Of a stretch of 64,000 bases of DNA, positions 1 through 8,711 are shown one piece after another. This DNA is from Bradyrhizobium sp. ISRA430 (lineage in GTDB: Bacteria > Pseudomonadota > Alphaproteobacteria > Rhizobiales > Xanthobacteraceae): contig NZ_CP094516.1 in the NCBI RefSeq assembly GCF_029909975.1, forward strand, positions 2,728,001 to 2,792,000. Direction: 5' to 3'. Below the pieces are notes generated by a model. It was not told where the DNA came from. It worked only from the letters and a program-made list of their open reading frames with translations, and ran no database searches. Position numbers and translations under genes: made by a program. The stretch's first letter is position 1; the number at the start of each line of letters is the position of its first letter.

Positions 1-690
1 GCAGCGCATAACCTCTCGCCTGCCCTCGTGGCGGCCGAACTGGCGACAGCCCTCCTGCTTGGTATCATCCTGACGCGCCGTCATGCCGACCATCCCGCGC
101 CGATGCTGCCGATCGACCTGTTCAGCCGGCCGATGTTCGCGCTGTCCGCGGCAACCGCGGTCTGCTCCTTCGCGGTGCAGGGCCTCGCCTTCGTCTCTCT
201 GCCGTTCTATTTCGAGGACGTGCTCGGACGCTCGCAGGTCGAGACCGGATTTTTCATGACGCCATGGCCGCTGGTGGTCGGCATCATGGCGCCGATCGCC
301 GGCCGCCTCGCCGACCGGCATGCGGTTGGCCTCCTCGGCGGTATCGGCCTCGTGCTGCTCGGCATCGGCATGGCGCTGCTCGCTTTGCTGCCTGCAGACC
401 CGAGCATCCCCGACATCATCTGGCGGATGGTGATCTGCGGCATGGGCTTTGGCTTCTTCCAGGCGCCCAACATGAAGGCGGTAATGGGCAGCGCGCCGCC
501 GCACCGCAGCGGCAGCGCCTCGGGCATCGTCGCGACCGCACGCCTGACCGGCCAGACCACCGGCGCGGCACTCGCCGCGCTGTGCTTTGCACTTGCCGGC
601 CATAATGGTGCGACGATGGCGCTCGCGCTCGGCGCAGGCTTCGCCGCGCTCGGCAGCGTGATGAGCTTCCTGCGCCTCGCAGTGAAATAG
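1..690 (+). CDS. MFS drug/proton antiporter, DHA2-like, C-terminal part (cut by window start)
   Basis: The reading frame is open from the first base, so the true start lies outside the window and about 229 residues are visible. The protein is almost wholly hydrophobic, with roughly six membrane segments. A cytoplasmic-loop type motif (GRLADRH) follows a segment, as in the second half of 14-helix DHA2 (EmrB/QacA) exporters. The late segment rich in small residues with 'SGSASGIVATARLTGQT' is typical of that family. It is likely an inner-membrane proton-driven exporter; the substrate is unknown. It ends shortly before the convergent radical SAM gene. Confidence 0.8.
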   Translation, partial: AAHNLSPALVAAELATALLLGIILTRRHADHPAPMLPIDLFSRPMFALSAATAVCSFAVQGLAFVSLPFYFEDVLGRSQVETGFFMTPWPLVVGIMAPIAGRLADRHAVGLLGGIGLVLLGIGMALLALLPADPSIPDIIWRMVICGMGFGFFQAPNMKAVMGSAPPHRSGSASGIVATARLTGQTTGAALAALCFALAGHNGATMALALGAGFAALGSVMSFLRLAVK

Positions 691-731
691 CGCGGCCGGC
701 AGCTCTGGTTGTCTGGAGATCAGGCCAGGCT

Positions 732-2345
732 TCAGGCGGTTCTCGCGTCGGCGGTCACCACATCTGCCATTGGCTGGTCGAGCGCGGCCAGACGCATATC
801 GATGGCATCGATGACCTTGCGCGAGAACGGTCCGAGATGCGCATAGGCTGCGATCATCTGCACCGCGATTCGTGCCGATGATGTGTCGCGCTTGGCGCAG
901 TTGAGGAAGGTCTGCCAGAGCGGTCCGCGTGCCTCCGGAATGGCGGTGACCACACGATGCACCGTCTCCATCGCCCCGATCTTGGCGCGGATGTCGCCCT
1001 CGGCCAGCTCGTGGCGCTGCTTCGACCGGTCGAGCAGTGTCATCAGGCGATCGACACGTCTCGCATAGGCCGCGGGGCTATAGACGTGCTCCAGCACCCG
1101 CTTGTAGTCCGTCAGGATCTCGCGCAACGGGCGGATCGGATCGAAGTTGATCCCGCTCGTGCATTGATCGGCGCCGATGGTCGGCGCCACATCGTGGCCC
1201 GGATGCAGCCGGCCTTCGCGGGCGAGGCGACGCGTGAGCTGCGTGTTCGGCAAGGCATAGAGCAGGCCGACCATGCAGACGGGAATGGCGGCCTCCTCGA
1301 TGAAGTCGATCATGGCCTCCGCCATCGAGACCTTCTCGTTGTCGAAGCCGACGATGAAGCCCGCGGTGACAAGCATGCCGGCGGCGTAGATCTTGTGGAT
1401 GCTCTCGGCGATGTTGCGCCTGGTGTTCTGCTTCTTCCGCATCGCGACAAGCGTCGCGGGATCCGGACTCTCGATGCCGACGAAGATGCCGAAGAAATTG
1501 GCTGCACCCATCAGGTCCAGCAGCTCCGGATCATCGGCCAGATTGACCGAGGCCTCGGTCGAGAATTCGAAGGGATAGCCGTGGGCGCGCTGCCACTCGG
1601 CGAGCTGGGGTAGAAACTGCCTGAGCGACTTCTTGTTGCCGATGAAGTTGTCATCGACGAAGTCGAGATGGCCGCGATAGCCCATCTGGTAGAGCGTCTC
1701 GAGTTCGACGAACATCTGCGCGTTGGTCTTGGTGCGCGGGACGCGTCCATAGAGCTCGATGATGTCGCAGAACTCGCAGGTGAACGGACAGCCGCGCGAG
1801 TACTGCACACCGAGATAGAGATAGTCCTCGAAGTTGAGCAGATCGAAACGCGGAACCGGCGTCTTGGTGACATCGGCCTGGAATTTCGGTGCGGTGAAAA
1901 CGCCGGAGCGCGCGCCGCTGTCCCAGGCCTCGATGAACGCGTCGATGACGCTCTCGGCCTCGCCGAGCACCCGGAAGTCGGCCCGCTCGTAGATGTGGGG
2001 GCTCGACGTCGGATCGGGACCGCCGACCACCACCGGCTTGCCCGCCGCGCGACATAGCTCGATCAGGCGCAGCGTGTCGGCCTGTTGCGGCATCATTCCG
2101 CCGGTGAAGACCACGTCGGCCCAGGCAAGATCGTCATCACCGAAGGCCGCCGTGTTGCAGTCGATGAGACGGACCGTCCAGCTTTCTGGCAGCATTGCCG
2201 CAACGGTGATCAGGCCGAGGGGAGCAGCGGGACGCCGGACGCCCATGAGCTTGCAGGACTCGCCAAAACTCCAGAAGGACTCCGCGCTGAAGAGCGGATA
2301 GAGCATCAGCACATTGCAAGGGCGCGACACTTCATGGAACTCCAT
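732..2345 (-). CDS. B12-binding domain radical SAM protein (DUF4070-type)
   Basis: A 537-residue protein. The N-terminal third resembles a cobalamin-binding Rossmann domain (APLGLITVAAMLP, then VVFTGGMMPQQ and VVVGGPDPTS). A radical SAM core follows, with the cluster motif CPFTCEFC near residue 190, then FVDDNFIGNKK and GIFVGIESP strands. The C-terminal region fits DUF4070. Hopanoid C-2 methylase HpnP has the same architecture, but the N-terminus differs from HpnP as I remember it, so no symbol is given; methylation of an unactivated carbon is inference. An upstream ATG 120 bases earlier exists, but the ATG used has an AGTGAGGCG-like ribosome site and is where family-like sequence begins. It is divergent from the 2Fe-2S gene. 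Confidence 0.85.
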   Translation of the reverse strand: MEFHEVSRPCNVLMLYPLFSAESFWSFGESCKLMGVRRPAAPLGLITVAAMLPESWTVRLIDCNTAAFGDDDLAWADVVFTGGMMPQQADTLRLIELCRAAGKPVVVGGPDPTSSPHIYERADFRVLGEAESVIDAFIEAWDSGARSGVFTAPKFQADVTKTPVPRFDLLNFEDYLYLGVQYSRGCPFTCEFCDIIELYGRVPRTKTNAQMFVELETLYQMGYRGHLDFVDDNFIGNKKSLRQFLPQLAEWQRAHGYPFEFSTEASVNLADDPELLDLMGAANFFGIFVGIESPDPATLVAMRKKQNTRRNIAESIHKIYAAGMLVTAGFIVGFDNEKVSMAEAMIDFIEEAAIPVCMVGLLYALPNTQLTRRLAREGRLHPGHDVAPTIGADQCTSGINFDPIRPLREILTDYKRVLEHVYSPAAYARRVDRLMTLLDRSKQRHELAEGDIRAKIGAMETVHRVVTAIPEARGPLWQTFLNCAKRDTSSARIAVQMIAAYAHLGPFSRKVIDAIDMRLAALDQPMADVVTADARTA

Positions 2346-2649
2346 ATTGCTTCGCCTCACTTTATCAAAGCCGCGCCGTCTTGCACCCCCACAAAAGGGA
2401 CAAACTGTCGCCCATTCCAATGGAGTCCGCCCAAACGTTGCCACAAACAGTGTCCTGCCGTTCACAGCTCAGCCCCGATTTCCTGCGGCGACCGAGGAGG
2501 TCGCAACACCGCCCGATCCACAATCTTCCCATGCCCGGGAGAATCTTCGACAACTCACCCTCAGACTGTTGATTTGAACGGGTCCAATTTGCCGGACACA
2601 TTGCTCCCCTGAGTCCAAATCGGTGGATTGGGCCAATCAGGGGACTGCG
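2346..2649. other. Divergent intergenic region with a small palindrome
   Basis: About 300 bases between the minus-strand radical SAM gene and the plus-strand oxidoreductase/sox block, so it must hold both promoters. The clearest element is GATTGG-G-CCAATC at 2626-2638, a perfect 6-bp inverted repeat around one base, lying 11 bases before the ATG of the 2Fe-2S gene. It could be an operator overlapping the leader. No convincing -35/-10 pair was found, and the short open frames here look accidental. Confidence 0.4.
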
Positions 2650-3099
<450 letters not shown>

Positions 3100-3110
3100 G
3101 GAGCGGCCCC

Positions 3111-5295
3111 ATGAACAAGCATGTTTCGCCGCGGCTCAATCGCCGCGCCTTCGTTATCGGCACTGCCGCCGCAGGTGCCGGCCTCGCGCTTGGCCTCGAC
3201 ATTCCCTTCGGCGGCCCGGCCGTGGTCCGCGCGGCCGACGGCTCGCCTGAGATCAACGCCTGGGTCGTGGTCAGACCCGACGATACCGTCGTGATCCGCG
3301 TCGCCCGCTCCGAGATGGGCCAGGGCTCGCTGACCGGCCTCGCCCAGCTCGTCGCCGAGGAGCTCGAATGCGACTGGACCAAGGTCACGACCGAATTCCC
3401 CTCGCCCGGACAGAACGTCGCCCGCAAGCGCGTCTGGGGCGACTATTCGACCGGCGGCAGCCGCGGCATCCGCAGCTCGCAGGACTATGTCCGCAAAGGC
3501 GGCGCCACCGCGCGCATGATGCTGATCCAGGCCGCGGCGAATGAGTGGAAGGTGCCGGCGTCCGAATGCGCGGCGGATAACAGCGTCATCACGCATAAGC
3601 CGTCCGGCAGAACCACGACCTATGGCAAGGTTGCCGAGGCCGCGGCGAAGCTGACACCGCCGGCCGACGTCAAGCTGAAGGACCCGAAGAACTGGCGGCT
3701 GGTCGGCAAGGGCGTCAAGCGGCTCGACACGCCGGACAAGGTCACCGGCACAACCGTCTACGGCGTCGACGTCAAGCTGCCCGGCATGCTCAACGCGGCG
3801 ATCAAGGACTGCCCGGTCACCGGCGGCAAGCTGAAGAGCTATGACGAAGCCAAGATCACCGGCATGAAGGGCGTCAAGAAGGTCGTGAAGGTCGGCGACA
3901 GCGCGGTTGCTGTCGTGGCCGACACCTTCTGGCACGCCAAGTCCGCGCTCGATGCGCTGCCGATCGTCTGGGACGAAGGCGAGAACGCGAAGGTCTCGAG
4001 CGCCTCGATCGCGAAATGGCTGGCGGAAGGCCTCGACAGCGGCCCGGCCTATGTCGGCAACTCGAATGGCGATGCCAAGGCCCGCGCTCGCCGGCGCGGC
4101 GAAGACAATCGAAGCCGTCTACAACTATCCCTACCAGAACCACGCCACCATGGAGCCGATGAACGCGACCGCGCTCTACACGGCCGACAAGTGTGAAGTC
4201 TGGTGCGGCACGCAGAACGGCGAAGCGGCCCTCGCCGCCGTGCTGGAAGCGTCCGAGCTTCCGGCCGACAAATGCGACGTCCACAAGCTGATGCTCGGCG
4301 GCGGCTTCGGCCGGCGCGGCCAGACCGACTATGTCCGGCAGGCCGTGCTGATCGCCAAGCAGATGCCGGGCACACCGGTCAAGCTGCTATGGACGCGCGA
4401 AGAGGACATGACGCACGGCCGCTATCATCCGATCACGCAATGCAAGCTGACCGCAGGCTTCGATGCCGGCAACAACCTGACGTCGCTGCACATCCGGATA
4501 TCCGGGCAGTCGATCCTCTCGAGCCTGCGGCCGGAAGCGCTGGTCAACGGCATGGACACGGCGACCTTCGCCGGTCTCAATCCCAAGGGCGACGCGCCGT
4601 TCGGGTACTCAGTGCCCAACCTCCTGATCGAGCATTCGATGCGCAACCCGCACATCATTCCGGGCTTCTGGCGCGGCGTGAACGTGAATCAGAATGCGAT
4701 CTATGTCGAATGCTTCATGGACGAGCTGGCGCACGCCGTGAACCAGGACCCGCTTGAGTTCCGGCGCAAGCTGATGAAGGACCACCCCAAGCACCTGGCG
4801 GTGCTGGAGGCCGTGGCCGAGAAGATCGGCTGGGACAAGCCCGCGCCGCAGGGCATTTTCCGCGGGCTCGCTCACTTCGCGTCCTATGGCAGCTATGTCG
4901 CGGCAGCCGCGGAAATCTCCGTGATCGACGGCACCAAGATCAAGGTGCATCGCATCGTCGCGGCCACCGATCCCGGCTATGCCCTCAACCCGGCGCAGAT
5001 CGAGCGCCAGATCGCGGGCTCCTTCGTCTACGGCCTGAGCGGATTGTTCTATGGCGGCTGCACCGTGAAGGACGGCGCGATCGTCGAGACCAACTTCGAC
5101 ACCTACGACTCGATGCGCATTGCCGCGATGCCGAAGGTCGAATCGATCGTGATGCCGAGCGGCGGCTTCTGGGGCGGCGTCGGCGAGCCGACGATCGGCG
5201 TCGCCGGCCCTGCGGTGCTCAACGCCTATTTCGCGGCGACGGGCAAGCGCATCCGCTCGGTGCCGCTGCGCGACCAGAACATCACCTTCGCCTGA
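3111..5295 (+). pseudogene. Molybdopterin-binding subunit, IorB-like, interrupted by a +1 frameshift
   Basis: Reads as a Tat-exported molybdenum hydroxylase large subunit: NRRAFVIG near residue 10, then the xanthine-dehydrogenase-family domains including GGGFGRRGQTDYV and the C-terminal GVGEPTIGVAGPA segment holding the candidate catalytic Glu. The frame breaks at the GGCCC run around 4079-4083. Upstream sequence reads GDAKA, and family-like sequence resumes one frame over as ALAGAAKTIEAVYNYPYQ. One extra C explains this; removing it gives a continuous protein of about 727 residues. Nothing else looks decayed, so a sequencing error or a very recent mutation are both possible. Without correction the first half would end at 4196. 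Confidence 0.85.
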
Positions 5296-5301
5296 GAAAA
5301 C

Positions 5302-5329
5302 GGCTGCGGCGGCATGGGCTGCCGCAGCC
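5302..5329 (+). other. Perfect 9-bp hairpin between the molybdopterin subunit and soxF
   Basis: GGCTGCGGC (5302-5310) pairs exactly with GCCGCAGCC (5321-5329) across a 10-base loop. It sits in the short gap between the two genes and ends 8 bases before the soxF ATG. No T-run follows, so it is not a standard terminator. It may act as an mRNA stability or processing site that sets different levels for the two halves of the operon, or limit soxF translation. Confidence 0.45.
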
Positions 5330-5337
5330 ACTTCCGG

Positions 5338-6615
5338 ATGATGCTCATGACGACGCGCCCGGTGACACGGCGGAATGCCGTGGTCGGCATCGCCGCGGCG
5401 GCCGCAGCGCTGGCGCGGCCATCGATTTCGCGCGCGCAGTCCGCGGGCCGCGCGATCGTGGTCGGCGGCGGCTTTGGCGGCGCAGCCTGCGCCCGCGCGC
5501 TCAAGCGCGCGGCGCTCCAGGTCACGCTGATCGAACCCAATAAGATCTTCACCGCCTGCCCGTTCAGCAACGAGGTGATCGCGGGCCTGCGCGGAATCGA
5601 GCTGCAGCAATTCGGCTATGATAGGCTTGCCGCCGAAGGCATTAATGTCGTCAATCAGGGCGCAACGAAGATCGACGTTCGGCAACGAAGCGCCACGGTA
5701 GCCGACGGCACCTCGTTTCCCTACGATCGCCTGGTGCTCTCGCCCGGCATCGACTTCCACTTCGAAGGCCTGCCCGGCTATGATGAAGCCGCATCGGAGA
5801 AGATGCCGCACGCCTGGAAGGCCGGCGCGCAGACACTTCTACTGCGCAAGCAATTGGAGGCGATGGAGGATGGCGGCCTCGTCGCCATCGCAATCCCGGC
5901 CAATCCGTCGCGCTGTCCGCCGGCTCCGTACGAGCGCGCCAGCATGATCGCACATTACCTGAAGACGAAGAAGCCGCGCTCGAAGGTCCTGATCCTCGAT
6001 GCCAAGGACAATTTCACGCAGCAGCGGCTGTTCGAGAAGGCATGGAGGGAGTTCTACGGTGAGATGATCGAGCGCGTCGCGCTGTCCCAAGGCGGCCGCG
6101 TTACGTCGGTCGATCCGTCGACCAGGACCATCGTCACCGAATTCGGCAATTACAGCCCAGAGGTCGCCAACGTCATTCCGCCGCAGCGCGCAGGCCGCAT
6201 CGCCGAGATCGCGGGCGCGGCGGACGCGACCGGCTGGTGCCCGATCGATCCCGTGAGCTTCGAATCGAAGCTCGCACCGGGCATTCACATCATCGGCGAC
6301 GCCTGCCTTGGCGGCGGCATTCCCAAATCGGCATCCGCCGCCAGCGCGCAAGGCAAGGCTTGCGCAGCCGCCATCGTCAATTTGCTTGCAGGCCGTGCAC
6401 CGGAAACGCCGCGGCTGACCGGCGTCTGCTACAACACCGTCGCACCTGCTTACGGCTTCTCGCTTGCCGGCAACTACCAGCCGAAGGGCGACATCTATGC
6501 CGAAGTCGAGGGCGGGGCCACCAGCCCGGTCGATGGGCCACGCGAACTGCGCGCCCGCGAGGCCGCCGACGCGGAACGCTGGTTTCGAACCATCACGGCG
6601 GACTGCTTTGGCTAG
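5338..6615 (+). CDS. soxF: Flavocytochrome c sulfide dehydrogenase-type flavoprotein (SoxF/FccB)
   Basis: About 425 residues. The N-terminus carries a Tat signal (TRRNAVVGIAAAAAAL...ARPSISRAQS). The FAD dinucleotide fold follows (AIVVGGGFGGAACARALK), then a central NADH-oxidase-like fold with TACPFSNEVIAG, the FAD-contact GIHIIGDACLGGGIPKSA, and a C-terminal FCSD-type domain (VCYNTVAPAYGFSLAGNY). The family oxidises sulfide in the periplasm and hands electrons to a c-type cytochrome. Three closely spaced ATGs (5338, 5341, 5347) are possible starts and none has a strong ribosome site. It ends 4 bases before soxX, supporting co-transcription. Confidence 0.88.
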   Translation: MMLMTTRPVTRRNAVVGIAAAAAALARPSISRAQSAGRAIVVGGGFGGAACARALKRAALQVTLIEPNKIFTACPFSNEVIAGLRGIELQQFGYDRLAAEGINVVNQGATKIDVRQRSATVADGTSFPYDRLVLSPGIDFHFEGLPGYDEAASEKMPHAWKAGAQTLLLRKQLEAMEDGGLVAIAIPANPSRCPPAPYERASMIAHYLKTKKPRSKVLILDAKDNFTQQRLFEKAWREFYGEMIERVALSQGGRVTSVDPSTRTIVTEFGNYSPEVANVIPPQRAGRIAEIAGAADATGWCPIDPVSFESKLAPGIHIIGDACLGGGIPKSASAASAQGKACAAAIVNLLAGRAPETPRLTGVCYNTVAPAYGFSLAGNYQPKGDIYAEVEGGATSPVDGPRELRAREAADAERWFRTITADCFG

Positions 6616-6619
6616 ATCG

Positions 6620-7060
6620 ATGATTCATATCACCGCGCTGGTCGCCGCGACTCTCGCCTTCGCCACTTGCGCGAAAGCCGAGGCGCTTGTGCCCTATAGG
6701 ATCGTCGGCGATGGCGTTCCGGAATCGCTTACCGGTGCGCCGGGCGATGCGGCGCGCGGACGTGCGCTGGTGCTCGCGCGCGGCACGACCTGCATGCTCT
6801 GCCATTCCGGGCCCTTCCCGGAGACGCGGTTCCAGGGCGATCTCGCTCCTGACCTCACCGGCGCGGGGAACCGGTGGTCGGTGAGCCAGTTGCGGCTTCG
6901 TCTGGTCGATGCGTCGCACTTCAACCCAGAGACCATCATGCCGTCCTACTATCGAACCGATGGGCTCGCTCGCGTCGGACGCAATTTCGCCGGCAAGCCG
7001 ATTCTAACAGCCGCGGAGATCGAGGATATCGTGGCCTTTCTTGCAATGCTTCGGGACTAG
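6620..7060 (+). CDS. soxX: Sulfur-oxidation c-type cytochrome SoxX
   Basis: 146 residues with a signal peptide (IHITALVAATLAFATCAKA). One haem c site, CMLCH at 58-62, with the distal ligand Met107 in FNPETIMPSYY, a sequence typical of SoxX. SoxX pairs with SoxA; the complex oxidatively couples thiosulfate to the SoxY cysteine. The frame extends upstream into soxF, but the ATG is chosen because it directly precedes the signal peptide. soxY begins 8 bases after the stop. Confidence 0.92.
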   Translation: MIHITALVAATLAFATCAKAEALVPYRIVGDGVPESLTGAPGDAARGRALVLARGTTCMLCHSGPFPETRFQGDLAPDLTGAGNRWSVSQLRLRLVDASHFNPETIMPSYYRTDGLARVGRNFAGKPILTAAEIEDIVAFLAMLRD

Positions 7061-7068
7061 AGCAATCC

Positions 7069-7536
7069 ATGCCAACCACGCGACGACAATTTTTGAGTCT
7101 TGCCGGAAGCGTCACAGCGGCCGGGACCATCCCGATCGTTACGCTGCGGCCGCTCGAGGCGACGCCCGCGATGCTCAACACAGCGATCCGCAACGTCGTC
7201 GGCGAGGCGCAGATACGCACCGGCAAGGTGAAGCTCGATATTCCGCCGCTGGTCGAGAACGGCAACACGGTGCCGATGACGGTCAGCGTCGCAAGCCCGA
7301 TGACGGCGACCGATTACGTCAAGAGCATCCACGTCTTCAACGAGAAGAATCCGCAGCCGAACATCGGCAATTTCCATCTCGGTCCCTCGTCCGGACGCGC
7401 CCAGGTCTCGACCCGGATCCGGCTTGCCGACAGCCAGAAGGTGGTCGCGATCGCTCGCCTCTCCGACGATTCCTTCTGGCAGGTCAGCACTGACGTGGTC
7501 GTCACACTGGCCGCCTGCACCGAGGAGGTGAACTGA
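7069..7536 (+). CDS. soxY: Thiosulfate-oxidation carrier protein SoxY with atypical C-terminus
   Basis: 155 residues, Tat signal TRRQFLSLAG at the N-terminus, then an immunoglobulin-like SoxY fold (VKLDIPPLVENGNTVPMTVSV, IHVFNEKNPQPNIGNFHLGP). SoxY carries sulfur intermediates on a cysteine in a flexible C-terminal GGCGG tail. Here the end is L-A-A-C-T-E-E-V-N: the cysteine (residue 150) is present, but the flanking glycines are alanine and five polar residues follow. The codons for the extra residues contain GAGGAGGTG, the ribosome site of soxZ, whose ATG overlaps the soxY stop. Identity is firm; carrier competence is uncertain. Confidence 0.9.
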   Translation: MPTTRRQFLSLAGSVTAAGTIPIVTLRPLEATPAMLNTAIRNVVGEAQIRTGKVKLDIPPLVENGNTVPMTVSVASPMTATDYVKSIHVFNEKNPQPNIGNFHLGPSSGRAQVSTRIRLADSQKVVAIARLSDDSFWQVSTDVVVTLAACTEEVN

Positions 7537-7856
7537 TGGCCGCAGCCCTGATCAACGTTCCGGCAAAAGCCAAACGCGGCGACGTCATCGAGATCCGCAC
7601 CCTGACCTCGCACATCATGGAGACCGGCTTTCGCCATACCGCGGCCGGCGATCTCGTGCCCCGCGACATCATCACGAGCTTCACCTGCCGCTACAACGGC
7701 ACCGAGATCTTTCGCGCCGATCTCTATCCGGCGATCGCCGCCAATCCGTACCTGTCGTTCTATGCGGTCGCGAAGGAGAGCGGCAAGTTCGAGTTCGAAT
7801 GGATCGGCGACAACGGCTATTCGTCCACTGCATCGGCCTCGATTATCGTCGAATGA
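7536..7856 (+). CDS. soxZ: Thiosulfate-oxidation carrier protein SoxZ
   Basis: 106 residues, the normal SoxZ length, with no signal peptide, since SoxZ is co-exported with SoxY. Characteristic segments are AKRGDVIEIRTLTSHIMETGFR near the N-terminus (given here only as a landmark), FTCRYNGTEIFRADLYPAI in the middle and FEWIGDNGY near the end. SoxYZ forms the heterodimer that presents bound sulfur to the Sox enzymes in the periplasm. The start overlaps the soxY stop and the stop overlaps the soxA ATG, so translation is probably coupled across all three. Confidence 0.93.
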   Translation: MAAALINVPAKAKRGDVIEIRTLTSHIMETGFRHTAAGDLVPRDIITSFTCRYNGTEIFRADLYPAIAANPYLSFYAVAKESGKFEFEWIGDNGYSSTASASIIVE

Positions 7857-8632
7857 CTCATTGGCGCGCGATAGCGACGGCGGCGCTGCTCGTCACAGCT
7901 CCGGCCCTGCTCGCCGGCGAAATTTCGCAGGATGCGCGCCGCTCCGGCTATTCCTTCATGGGGCCGGAGACGCGCGCCATGCAGGATGACGACACCGCCA
8001 ACCCCGGCATGCTGTTCGTGCTCGACGGCGAGGCGCTCTGGAGCAAGAAGACCGGCCGCGCCGACAAGGCCTGCGCGGACTGCCATGGCGATGCACGGAG
8101 CAGCATGAAGGGCGTCGCGGCGCGCTATCCCGCCTTCGACAAGGCGCAGGGGCGCCCCGTCACGCTCGACCAGCGCATCAATCTCTGCCGGGCCGATCAC
8201 CAGCAGGCAACGCCACTGCCCTACGAGAGTCGCGACCTCTTGGCGCTGTCGGCCTTCGTCGCGCACCAGTCGCGCGGCGTCGCGATCACGGCCGGCGATG
8301 ATCCGGAGCTGAAACCTTTCGTTGCACAGGGCCGCGATCTCTTCATGCAACGCGAGGGCCAGCTCAACCTCGCCTGCACCAACTGTCACGACGACAATTT
8401 CGACAAGCGCCTCGCCGGCGCGCCGATCACGCAAGGACAGCCGACCGGCTATCCGCTCTATCGCCTGGAATGGCAGACGCTGGGATCGCTGGAGCGGCGG
8501 CTGCGAAGCTGCATGACCGGCGTCCGCGCCCAAGCTTATGATTACGGGTCGCCCGAGCTGGTCGCGCTCGAGCTCTATCTGATGTCGCGGGCACGCGGCC
8601 TGCCGATGGAAACGCCGGCCGTGCGGCCCTGA
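7853..8632 (+). CDS. soxA: Dihaem c-type cytochrome SoxA
   Basis: 259 residues with a signal peptide (WRAIATAALLVTAPALLAGE). Two haem motifs are present, CADCH at 74-78 and CTNCH at 175-179, so this is the dihaem type. The catalytic cysteine is C220 in RLRSCMTGVRAQ, the position that carries the cysteine persulfide in SoxA. With SoxX it links thiosulfate to SoxY. The ATG overlaps the soxZ stop by four bases. No soxB, soxC or soxD follows; the next gene is a sugar-binding protein. Confidence 0.93.
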   Translation: MTHWRAIATAALLVTAPALLAGEISQDARRSGYSFMGPETRAMQDDDTANPGMLFVLDGEALWSKKTGRADKACADCHGDARSSMKGVAARYPAFDKAQGRPVTLDQRINLCRADHQQATPLPYESRDLLALSAFVAHQSRGVAITAGDDPELKPFVAQGRDLFMQREGQLNLACTNCHDDNFDKRLAGAPITQGQPTGYPLYRLEWQTLGSLERRLRSCMTGVRAQAYDYGSPELVALELYLMSRARGLPMETPAVRP

Positions 8633-8711
8633 TCCGCAGAATGGGACTAGGCAGGCGTGGCACGGTCGCTAGTATCCCTCCCAAAGATATGAGTCACAGG
8701 GAGGGACTAAA

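Noticed and set aside
732..2345. Naming the radical SAM gene hpnP
   Set aside because: Architecture agrees but the N-terminal sequence does not match what I remember of HpnP.
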